DNA of 11,588 nucleotides from Pseudomonadota bacterium (lineage in GTDB: Bacteria > Pseudomonadota > Alphaproteobacteria > Acetobacterales > Acetobacteraceae). Location of the stretch: positions 1 to 11,588 of the forward strand of contig JAJXXT010000140.1 in assembly GCA_021780935.1 (NCBI GenBank), given 5' to 3'. This document shows, one piece after another, positions 1 through 6,067 of the stretch. The stretch's first letter is position 1; the number at the start of each line of letters is the position of its first letter. Below the pieces are notes generated by a model. That model was given only the letters and a program-made list of their open reading frames with translations. It made no database searches and was not told where the DNA came from. The translations under genes were made by a program, and so were the position numbers.

Positions 1-96
1 GTATTTATTAGACACCTAAAATGCATCACCGAACCGTGATCGTGGCAAGAGGCCGTAACGAATTATTTGGCCGCCGTCCCGCCCGTCGCGCCGGCG
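1..96. other. AT-rich intergenic stretch, no gene seen
   Basis: No coding region is supported here. The first 70 bases are clearly richer in A and T than the rest of the window, with runs such as gtatttatta and aattatttgg; the composition returns to high GC just before the aldehyde dehydrogenase stop codon at 97-99. It lies downstream of that gene and could hold its transcription end or the upstream region of a gene outside the window. I found no convincing hairpin with a T-run and no inverted repeats typical of insertion sequence ends. Confidence 0.5.
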
Positions 97-1617
97 TCAC
101 GCATAGTTCACCATGATCGTCTTCTTATGGGTGAAGTGCTCGAGCATGGCTTCGAGCGAGGCTTCCTTGCCCAGCCCCGAGCTCTTGACGCCGCCATAGG
201 AAAGATTGGCCTGCACGACGAGGTTCTGGTTCACCTGCACCAGCCCCGCCTCCAGCCGGTGGGCGAAGCGCATCGCGCGCTTGAGGTCGTTGGTCCAGAC
301 CGAGGCGGCGAGGCCGTACTCGCTGTCGTTCGCCTCGGCCAGCACCGCCTCGGCATCGTCGAAGGGGAAGACGCAGGTGACGGGGCCGAAGATCTCCTCG
401 CGCACCAGGCGCGAGGCCCTGGTCAGACCGGTGAAGATATGCGGGCGGACGTAGAGCCCCTTCCCGAGCGCCGGGTCGTCGGGCATCGCCGAGCAGGCGC
501 GGGCATGGGCGCCGGCGGTCCTGGTGCCTTCCTCGATATAGGCCCGCACCTTGGCGAACTGCTCGGGCGAGATGATCGTGCCGATGTCGGTCTTCTCGTC
601 GAGCGGGTCGCCCATCACCATCGCGTCCACCTTGGCCGCCAGCGCCTCGACGAAGCGGTCGTGGATCGCGCGCTCGACAAAGATGCGGCTTGCCGCGGTG
701 CAGCTCTGGCCCTGGCGGGTGAAGCGCATCGAGGTGATGGCGCCGGCCACCGTCTTCTCGAAGTCGCAGTCGCTGAACACGATCATCGGCGACTTGCCGC
801 CGAGCTCCAGCGTCACCGGGATGAGCTTGGAGGAAGCCGCGCGCGCGACGATGCGCCCGACCTCGACGCTGCCGGTGAAGGTCACCTTGCGCACCAGCGG
901 GTGCTCGACCAGCGGCGCGCCGCATTCCGGGCCATAGCCGGAGATGATGTTGAAGCAGCCGGGCGGCAGGATGCGGTTCATCAGCTCGCAGACGCGCAGC
1001 ACCGTGAGCGGCGCCTCCTCGGCGGACTTCACCACCACCGTGTTGCCCGCGACCAGGGCCGGCGCGATCTTGAGCGCCATCAGCAGCAGCGGCACGTTCC
1101 ACGGGATGATGGCGCCGACCACGCCCAGCGGCTCGCGCACCGTGACGCTGAGCACGTCGGGCGCGAAGGGCACGCTCTCGCCCTTCAGCTCGCTGCCCAG
1201 GCCGCCGAAGAACTCCAGGACGTCGGCGACCGTGTTCGCCTCGACCCGGCTTTCGGTGCGCAGCGCCTTGCCGGTCTCGAGCGCGATCAACCGGCCCAGC
1301 TCCTCGACATGCTCGCGCAGCAGCGCCGCACAGGAGGCGACCATGGCGCCGCGCTTGCGCGCCGGCACGCGCGCCCAGGCTGGTTGCGCCGCGGCGGCGG
1401 CGCGCACCGCCGCATCGACATCCGCCGCCTCGCCGAGGGCGGCGTTGCCGATCGGCTCGCCGGTCGCCGGGTTGATCACGTCGAAGCTCCTTGCGGACGC
1501 CGCGGGCACCAGCCTTCCCCCGATCAGGTGACGCCCGGAGAGGGCGCGGGCGAGGGCGGCCTGGTCCAGGGTCGGCGCCGCGGGAAGCACGGGCGCGCTG
1601 TCGGGACGGTCGTTCAT
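97..1617 (-). CDS. NAD(P)-dependent aldehyde dehydrogenase, substrate unknown
   Basis: Predicted cytosolic enzyme of the aldehyde dehydrogenase superfamily, 506 aa, a normal length for the family; it oxidises an aldehyde to a carboxylic acid with NAD(P)+. The signature elements are all present: the IPWN oxyanion-hole Asn (N174), the VTFTGS nucleotide-binding segment (245-250), the general-base Glu in LELGGKSP (E271), the catalytic Cys in GQSCTA (C306), and EEIFGP (407-412). The start at 1617 is chosen because GGAGG lies 7 nt upstream; a longer reading frame from 1668 adds 17 residues of low-complexity leader without a comparable ribosome binding site. The C-terminal region reads QVNQNLVVQANLSYGG, where many relatives have a WVN...PFGG type sequence, so the aldehyde pocket may differ from betaine or succinic semialdehyde enzymes. 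It is divergent from a CaiB-type CoA-transferase, suggesting a shared catabolic role. The family call is firm; the substrate is not. Confidence 0.93.
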   Translation of the reverse strand: MNDRPDSAPVLPAAPTLDQAALARALSGRHLIGGRLVPAASARSFDVINPATGEPIGNAALGEAADVDAAVRAAAAAQPAWARVPARKRGAMVASCAALLREHVEELGRLIALETGKALRTESRVEANTVADVLEFFGGLGSELKGESVPFAPDVLSVTVREPLGVVGAIIPWNVPLLLMALKIAPALVAGNTVVVKSAEEAPLTVLRVCELMNRILPPGCFNIISGYGPECGAPLVEHPLVRKVTFTGSVEVGRIVARAASSKLIPVTLELGGKSPMIVFSDCDFEKTVAGAITSMRFTRQGQSCTAASRIFVERAIHDRFVEALAAKVDAMVMGDPLDEKTDIGTIISPEQFAKVRAYIEEGTRTAGAHARACSAMPDDPALGKGLYVRPHIFTGLTRASRLVREEIFGPVTCVFPFDDAEAVLAEANDSEYGLAASVWTNDLKRAMRFAHRLEAGLVQVNQNLVVQANLSYGGVKSSGLGKEASLEAMLEHFTHKKTIMVNYA

Positions 1618-1733
1618 GCGTTTTCCTCCGCGAGTTGGCCGGGCGGGCTTGCGTCCGCCGGATGGCATGCCAAGAAGCCTGGCGCAGTATTTGGCGGCGG
1701 TATGGACCGCGCCCAGGACGGGAACAAGAGCGA
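1618..1733. promoter_or_regulatory. Divergent promoter region with 10-bp palindrome
   Basis: This 116-bp gap separates the start codons of the aldehyde dehydrogenase (minus) and the CoA-transferase (plus), so it must carry promoters for both. A perfect palindrome, TGGCATGCCA, sits at 1663-1672 near its centre. An imperfect GC hairpin (1642-1648 with 1653-1659, one G-T pair) lies in the leader of the aldehyde dehydrogenase. No confident -35/-10 pair could be picked by eye in either direction. The palindrome could be a repressor operator, which is inference only. Confidence 0.45.
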
Positions 1734-2993
1734 ATGGACGAGACCAGGAAGGGCGCGGAAGCGAAGGCCGCGGACGGCACGGGCGCGGCCAAGAATGGCG
1801 GGCCGCTCGCGGGATTGCGGGTGCTGGACCTGACGCGGGTGCTGGCGGGGCCGACCTGCACGCAGATGCTGGGCGATCTCGGCGCCGAGGTGATCAAGAT
1901 CGAGAAGCCCGGCGCCGGGGACGACACCCGTGGCTTCGCGCCGCCGGTGATGGCGCCCACCGGCGAGAGTGCCTATTTCCTCGGCGTCAACCGCAACAAG
2001 CGCTCCGTCTCGCTCGACATCGCCCGCCCCGAGGGCCAGGCGATCCTGCGCCGGTTGCTCGGCGGCTGCGCCATCCTGGTCGAGAATTTCAAGGTCGGCG
2101 CGCTGGCCCGCTACGGGCTCGGCTACGACGAGCTCAAGGGCGAGTTCCCCAGCCTGATCTACTGCTCGATCACCGGCTTCGGGCAGACCGGGCCCTACGC
2201 GCCGCGGCCGGGTTACGATTCGCTGATCCAGGCGATGGGCGGGGTGATGAGCCTCACCGGCGAGCCCGACGGGCTGCCGCAGAAAGTGGGGGTTCCGGTC
2301 GCCGATGTTTTCGCCGGGCTCTATGGCTGCATCGGCGTCCTTGCCGCGCTGCGCCACCGCGAGCGCACCGGCGAGGGGCAGGCGATCGACATCGGCATGC
2401 TCGATACCCATCTCGCCTGGCTCGCCAACCAGGCGATGAACTACCTCGCCACCAGGCAGGACCCGCCGCGGCTCGGCAACCAGCACCCCAACATCGTGCC
2501 CTACCAGGTCTTTCCCACCGCGGACGGGCATGTGGTCCTCTCGATCGGCAACGACCCGACCTTCCGCCGCTTCTGCGAGGCGATGGGCCTCGAAGCGCTG
2601 CTGGCGGACGAGCGCTTCGCGACCAACGCCGCGCGCGTCGCCAACCGCGAGCTGGTGACGGCGACGCTGACGCCGGTGCTGCAGGCGCACCCGACAGCGT
2701 GGTGGGTGGAGAAGCTGGAAGCGCTGAAGATCGGCGGCGGGCCGATCAACCGGCTCTCCCAGGTCTTTGCCGACCCGCAGGTGCAGGCGCGCGGCATGGT
2801 GGTCCGGATGGCGCACCCGAAGGCGCCGGACGGGATCGAGGTGGTGGCGAACCCGGTGAAGCTCTCCGCGACCCCGCCCGAGTACCGCCTGCCGCCGCCG
2901 CTGCTCGGCGAGCACACGGCGGACGTGCTGGGCGAGCTGCTCGGCATGTCCGGCGCCGAGATCGCCCGGCTGCGCGAGCAGGGCGTGGTGTGA
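1734..2993 (+). CDS. Class III CoA-transferase, CaiB/BaiF family
   Basis: Predicted 419-aa enzyme that moves coenzyme A between carboxylic acids, the family that includes formyl-CoA:oxalate CoA-transferase (Frc), CaiB and BaiF. Family marks in order are GLRVLDLTRVLAGP (27-40), LGDLGAEVIKIEKP (47-59), NRNKRSVSLD (86-95), FGQTGPYA (149-156) and PGYDSLIQAMGG (159-170), with the Asp at about 162 matching the nucleophile that forms the acyl anhydride in Frc. The C-terminal part (VFADPQVQARGMV, 344-356, and LGEHTADVLGELLG, 391-404) is also typical. The start at 1734 gives the usual length; the same frame is open upstream to 1491, but that part overlaps the divergent gene and the promoter region. 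The ribosome binding site is weak (a purine-rich stretch, ggaacaagag). The divergent aldehyde dehydrogenase suggests a route in which an aldehyde becomes an acid and then a CoA thioester. Donor and acceptor acids cannot be deduced. Confidence 0.93.
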   Translation: MDETRKGAEAKAADGTGAAKNGGPLAGLRVLDLTRVLAGPTCTQMLGDLGAEVIKIEKPGAGDDTRGFAPPVMAPTGESAYFLGVNRNKRSVSLDIARPEGQAILRRLLGGCAILVENFKVGALARYGLGYDELKGEFPSLIYCSITGFGQTGPYAPRPGYDSLIQAMGGVMSLTGEPDGLPQKVGVPVADVFAGLYGCIGVLAALRHRERTGEGQAIDIGMLDTHLAWLANQAMNYLATRQDPPRLGNQHPNIVPYQVFPTADGHVVLSIGNDPTFRRFCEAMGLEALLADERFATNAARVANRELVTATLTPVLQAHPTAWWVEKLEALKIGGGPINRLSQVFADPQVQARGMVVRMAHPKAPDGIEVVANPVKLSATPPEYRLPPPLLGEHTADVLGELLGMSGAEIARLREQGVV

Positions 2994-3017
2994 GGCGCCG
3001 CCGCGCGCCGCGGCGCC
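2994..3017. terminator. GC-rich hairpin between convergent genes
   Basis: A perfect 8-bp inverted repeat, GGCGCCGC (2994-3001) and GCGGCGCC (3010-3017) with an 8-nt loop, begins directly after the CoA-transferase stop and ends 4 nt before the stop of the convergent DUF3088 gene. It would fold on both transcripts. No T-run follows on either strand, so it is not a textbook intrinsic terminator; it may act as a bidirectional pause or 3'-end stabiliser. Confidence 0.45.
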
Positions 3018-3021
3018 GGCG

Positions 3022-3339
3022 TCAGTGGTGGCCGCGGGCGAGCGGCACGCCGTAGTCGCGCGCGAACACGGCGAGGATCTCGTTCAGGTCCTCGGTCGCG
3101 ACGTAGCTCTCGCCCTGCCGGCGCACCAGCATCGGGCAGCCCTGCTGCGCCTCGCCGACCAGCTCCACGATCTGGCGGCGCGGGCGCGGGAAATCGACGT
3201 GGCGCACGACCACGCGCGCGGCCAGCTCGGGGTAAGTGTTCAGCAGGCCCTCGATCAGCATGCAGTCCGGGCAGTATTCGCGCTCGCCGGTCTCCGAGAC
3301 GAAGCCGGGCTTGAGCAGAAACAGGATATCCGCGGGCAT
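3022..3339 (-). CDS. DUF3088-type small thioredoxin-like protein
   Basis: A 105-aa cytosolic protein that I recognise as resembling the DUF3088 family of unknown function. It opens with DILFLLKPGF (4-13), followed by a CPDC motif (C23, C26) in the position of a thioredoxin CxxC, then a run to VDFPRPR (48-54) and CPMLVR (68-73), where the residue before the Pro is a Cys. This layout suggests a thioredoxin or glutaredoxin-like fold, possibly disulfide- or metal-active, but no activity is established for the family as far as I know. The start at 3339 has GGAGG at 3345-3349, 5 nt upstream. It is the last minus-strand gene of this stretch, 92 nt downstream of znuB, so it may be read through from the metal-uptake operon or have its own promoter. 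The C-terminus ends GHH. Confidence 0.8.
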   Translation of the reverse strand: MPADILFLLKPGFVSETGEREYCPDCMLIEGLLNTYPELAARVVVRHVDFPRPRRQIVELVGEAQQGCPMLVRRQGESYVATEDLNEILAVFARDYGVPLARGHH

Positions 3340-3372
3340 CGCGTCCTCCGTGGCAGCGGCGCGAGGCTAGGC

Positions 3373-3390
3373 GCCGGCTCCGCCGCCGGC
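3373..3390. terminator. Weak hairpin downstream of znuB
   Basis: GCCGGC occurs at 3373-3378 and again at 3385-3390 with a 6-nt loop, giving a 6-bp GC hairpin about 40 nt after the znuB stop. There is no T-run. It is a weak candidate for the end of the znu transcript, and such GC repeats arise easily by chance in this DNA. Confidence 0.2.
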
Positions 3391-3431
3391 AACGGCATAC
3401 GGCCCCAGGCTGCGTGCAGCGCCAGATAACT

Positions 3432-4226
3432 CTATGCCGCGCGCCGCGCCGCGGGCAGCCTTGCCGCGGCATAGACCAGCGCGCTCAGCGCCGCGATCCA
3501 GAAGCTGGTCGGCCAGTCCGTCTCGTAGGCGAGGGCGAGTCCGCCCCAGGCCTGCAGCAGGGCGAGCGCGGCCGCGAGCAGCACCCCGGCGCCGACGCGC
3601 CGCGTCAGCCGCAGCGCGGCCGCCGCCGGGCCGACCATCAGCGTGAACACCAGCAGCACGCCGACGATCTGCGCCGCCGCGGCGGTGGCAAACGCGACGA
3701 TGGCGAGGAACAGCGCCGCGATCAGCCGCAGCGACACACCCCTCGCCTCGGCGAGCTCCGGCTGCAGGCTGGCGAACAGCAGCGGCCGCGCGATCGCCGC
3801 CAGTGCTGCCAGCGCCGCCACGGCGAGCGCGAGCAGCGACCAGACGGTGGCCCGGTCGACCGCGAGCACGTTGCCGAACAGCAACGACGTCGCCTGGGTC
3901 GCGAAGCTGGTGACGAAATGCAGGAACAGGAAGCCGAAGCCGAGCGCCAGCGCCAGCACCAGCCCGATCGCCACGTCGCGCTGCGCCAGCTCCTCGTCCA
4001 GCACCCCGATCGCCAGGCCGGCGGCCAGCGTCATGCCGAGCAGCCCCCAAAGTGGCGGGATGCCGAGGAGGAAGGCGCCGGTCGCGCCGGTGAAGCCGAT
4101 ATGCGCGAGCGCGTGGCCGGCGAATGTCTGGCCGCGCAGCACCAGGAAATAGCCGACCGGCCCGGCGACCAGCGCCACGATCGCCGCGGCGGCGAAGGCG
4201 TTGCGCATGAAGCCATAGTCAAGCAT
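3432..4226 (-). CDS. znuB: Zinc-type ABC transporter permease
   Basis: Inner-membrane permease of the ABC-3 metal family, 264 aa, forming the channel for a divalent cation delivered by ZnuA and powered by ZnuC. The sequence is almost wholly hydrophobic, with about seven to eight membrane segments (roughly 8-30, 45-63, 63-78, 88-108, 127-150, 168-187, 188-205, 212-231, 240-256). The stretch FAGHALAHIGFTGA (35-48) corresponds to the GDxLSHS..G region of ZnuB/MntB proteins, and LLVFTLMVGPAAAA (191-204) matches the conserved late segment. The start at 4226 overlaps the end of znuC by 8 nt (ATGCTTGA), implying translational coupling; a start at M7 (4208) is possible, while the open frame to 4403 lies inside znuC. 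Only one permease is present, unlike SitABCD Mn/Fe importers, which favours a Znu-type system. Confidence 0.9.
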   Translation of the reverse strand: MLDYGFMRNAFAAAAIVALVAGPVGYFLVLRGQTFAGHALAHIGFTGATGAFLLGIPPLWGLLGMTLAAGLAIGVLDEELAQRDVAIGLVLALALGFGFLFLHFVTSFATQATSLLFGNVLAVDRATVWSLLALAVAALAALAAIARPLLFASLQPELAEARGVSLRLIAALFLAIVAFATAAAAQIVGVLLVFTLMVGPAAAALRLTRRVGAGVLLAAALALLQAWGGLALAYETDWPTSFWIAALSALVYAAARLPAARRAA

Positions 4227-5103
4227 CGGCAGCACCCGCGTCGCCGTCGTGGCCCTGATGGCCGTCGTGGTGGTGGGCGTGGCCGGGCATGAGCGCGTGC
4301 GCGTGCGCATGTTCGCCGCAGCCGTGCGTGTCGCGCGCCATGTCGAGCGCGCCGGCCATGACGAAGATCCGCCCGCCGGCCCGCACCACCTCGATCGCGG
4401 CACCGTAGAGGCGCGAGAGCACCGGCGCGGTGATCACCTCGTCCACGGTGCCGAGCGCGGCCTGGCGGTTGCCGACATAGAGCACGCGGTCCATCACCGG
4501 CAGCAGCGGGTTCAGCTCGTGCGCGCTGAACAACACCGTGACGCCGAGGCTGCGGTGCAGCGACGCGACCAGCTCGACCACACCGGCCTGGTGGCTCGGG
4601 TCGAGCGAGATCAGCGGCTCGTCGAGCAGCAGCAGCCGCGGGCGGCCAAGCAGCGCCTGGGCGAGCAGCAGCCGCTGGCGTTCGCCGCCGGACATCTCCG
4701 CCAGCGGGCGGCGGGCGAGCGCCGTGGCGGTGACCAGCTCCAGCACCCGGTCCACCTCGGCGCGGCCGGCGCGGTCGGCCAGCGGCAGGCCCCAGTGCGC
4801 GCCGGCCACCGCGCAGGCGACAAAATCGCGCCCGGAGAGGCGCAGTTGCGTGGGGATGGCACGGCTCTGCGGCAGGTAGCCGATCGCCGGGTTGCCGCGC
4901 GCCGCCGGCCGGCCGAAGGCGCTGATGCTGCCGCGGCGCGGCGCGATCAGCCCGAGGGCGGCGCGCAGCAGCGTCGTCTTGCCCGCGCCATTGCCCCCGA
5001 GCAGGCCGATGAACTCGCCTTCCTCGATCGCCAGGTTCACGTCCGCGAGCACGCTGCGCCCGCCCAGCGCCAGCTCGGCGTCGCGGAAGACGAGGGCGGT
5101 CAT
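4219..5103 (-). CDS. znuC: Zinc-type ABC transporter ATPase with His-rich tail
   Basis: Cytoplasmic ATP-binding subunit, 294 aa, which drives metal import through ZnuB. All ABC elements are intact: Walker A GGNGAGKTT (36-44), Q-loop in YLPQ (Q79), signature MSGGERQR (137-144), Walker B LLLLDEP (157-163), D-loop SLDPS (166-170) and the switch His in SAHE (H195). The nucleotide-binding domain ends near residue 235. A C-terminal extension follows, with about ten His between 260 and 285 (including HAHAHA and HAHHHDGHQGH), a likely metal-binding tail that may buffer or sense zinc at the importer. Such tails occur on some Znu-type ATPases, but function here is inferred. It starts 7 nt after the znuA stop and overlaps znuB by 8 nt, so the three genes are one operon. 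The ribosome binding site is weak. Confidence 0.93.
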   Translation of the reverse strand: MTALVFRDAELALGGRSVLADVNLAIEEGEFIGLLGGNGAGKTTLLRAALGLIAPRRGSISAFGRPAARGNPAIGYLPQSRAIPTQLRLSGRDFVACAVAGAHWGLPLADRAGRAEVDRVLELVTATALARRPLAEMSGGERQRLLLAQALLGRPRLLLLDEPLISLDPSHQAGVVELVASLHRSLGVTVLFSAHELNPLLPVMDRVLYVGNRQAALGTVDEVITAPVLSRLYGAAIEVVRAGGRIFVMAGALDMARDTHGCGEHAHAHALMPGHAHHHDGHQGHDGDAGAADA

Positions 5104-5110
5104 CGCCGGC

Positions 5111-5992
5111 TCATTTCCCGCCGCGCGCCGGCAGCGCGCGATCGACGGCGGCGAGCATGGCGAGCATCCATTGCTGGTAGGTCATGCCCGGCGGCTCGGT
5201 CTCGGCGGCGCCGATGACGGGAACGCCCGCCACGCGCGCGATCCGCGCCATGCGCCCGGCGATCGGGTCCGCGACCTGCGCGTTGGTGACCAGCAGCCGG
5301 ATCTTGCCCGAGCGCAGGTCGTTCTCGAAGGTGGCGATGTCGGCGGCGCTGGGCTCGGTCGCGTTCATCACCGCGAGCTGGAAGCGCCGTTCCAGCACCG
5401 TCATGCCGAGGGCGTGGAACATGTAGCCGAACACCGGCTCGGTCGCGGCGACCTCGGTGCCGGCGAGGCGGGCGCGCAGCAGCGCGATGCGGGTCTCGAT
5501 CGGCGCCATCGAGGCGATGAAGCCGGCGAGGCGCGCGCGGTCGGCGGCGGCGTGCGCCGGGTCGAGGTTTTCCAGCGTCGTCGCGAGGCGGCGGGCGAGC
5601 GTCGGCATGGTTGTGGGATCGTACCAGATATGCGGGTTGTCGCCGCGCCTGCGCCCGAGCAGGCGGGCGACGACGATGCCGATGCGCCCGCGCCGCCGGG
5701 TCGCGCGGAGCAGCTTCGTCATCCACGGATCGTAGCCGGCGCCGTTCGCGATCGTGATGTCCGCGCCGGCGAGTGCCCGCGCCGCCGCCGGACCCGCCTC
5801 GAACATGTGCGGGTCCTGGTCGGGGTTGCTGAGGATGGAGGTGACCGAGACCGAGTCGCCGCCGAGCTGCGCCGCCACGTCGCCATAGACATTCTCCGCC
5901 GCGACGACGCGGATCGGCGCCGCCGCCAGCGCCTGGGCGGGGACGAGCAGGCAGGCCGCCAGCAGCAGCAGCCGGGAAAGGGGGTTCGGCAT
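5111..5992 (-). CDS. znuA: Periplasmic metal-binding protein of ABC importer
   Basis: Cluster A-I solute-binding protein, 293 aa, that captures a divalent metal in the periplasm and hands it to ZnuBC. A signal peptide is clear: a short basic start (R7), hydrophobic core LLLLAACLLVPA (8-19), and an AxA-type cleavage site near residues 22-24. Expected metal ligands by alignment are H62 (QDPHMFE), H121 (NPHIWYDP), E185 (ATEPVFGY) and one of the acidic residues E264/E266 (AAETEPPG). The third ligand is Glu, as in PsaA-type manganese proteins, rather than the His of classic ZnuA, and the His-rich loop often seen in ZnuA is absent. The protein family is therefore sure but zinc is not proved by the protein; the Zur-like site upstream and the single permease favour zinc. 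The start at 5992 has GAGG only 2 nt upstream. It is first in the operon, 75 bp after the glycosyltransferase. Confidence 0.88.
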   Translation of the reverse strand: MPNPLSRLLLLAACLLVPAQALAAAPIRVVAAENVYGDVAAQLGGDSVSVTSILSNPDQDPHMFEAGPAAARALAGADITIANGAGYDPWMTKLLRATRRRGRIGIVVARLLGRRRGDNPHIWYDPTTMPTLARRLATTLENLDPAHAAADRARLAGFIASMAPIETRIALLRARLAGTEVAATEPVFGYMFHALGMTVLERRFQLAVMNATEPSAADIATFENDLRSGKIRLLVTNAQVADPIAGRMARIARVAGVPVIGAAETEPPGMTYQQWMLAMLAAVDRALPARGGK

Positions 5993-6018
5993 GGCCTCGC
6001 CTGGGGGAACGGGCGTCG

Positions 6019-6035
6019 ATGTTATGTTATAACAT
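6019..6035. promoter_or_regulatory. Probable Zur box in front of znuA
   Basis: The stretch atgttatgttataacat contains a perfect 12-bp palindrome, ATGTTATAACAT (6024-6035), with an extra half-repeat, ATGTTA, at 6019-6024. It begins about 26 nt upstream of the znuA start codon and is strikingly AT-rich in GC-rich surroundings. ATGTTAT/ATAACAT half-sites are the established core of proteobacterial Zur operators. On the minus strand it includes TATAAC, a usable -10 element, so a bound repressor would occlude the promoter. It marks znuACB as a separate transcription unit from the genes upstream. No zur gene is in the window. Confidence 0.75.
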
Positions 6036-6067
6036 TGGCCTCGGCAATCCGGACCGTCGCGCGCCGC

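Noticed and set aside
1491..1733. N-terminal extension of the CoA-transferase frame
   Set aside because: It would overlap the divergent aldehyde dehydrogenase start and shows no family similarity; 1734 gives the normal CaiB/BaiF length.
67..1833. Plus-strand open frame of 588 codons opposite the aldehyde dehydrogenase
   Set aside because: It is antisense to a gene with complete catalytic motifs, runs past both its ends, and encodes a low-complexity His/Arg-rich product.
4227..4403. N-terminal extension of znuB into znuC
   Set aside because: It lies wholly inside the znuC His-rich coding region, is polar and Arg-rich, and precedes the expected permease N-terminus.
5945..5960. Possible lipobox (LAAC, C14) making ZnuA a lipoprotein
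   Set aside because: The hydrophobic core continues past the Cys and a good AxA signal peptidase I site follows at about residues 22-24, so a soluble periplasmic protein is more likely.
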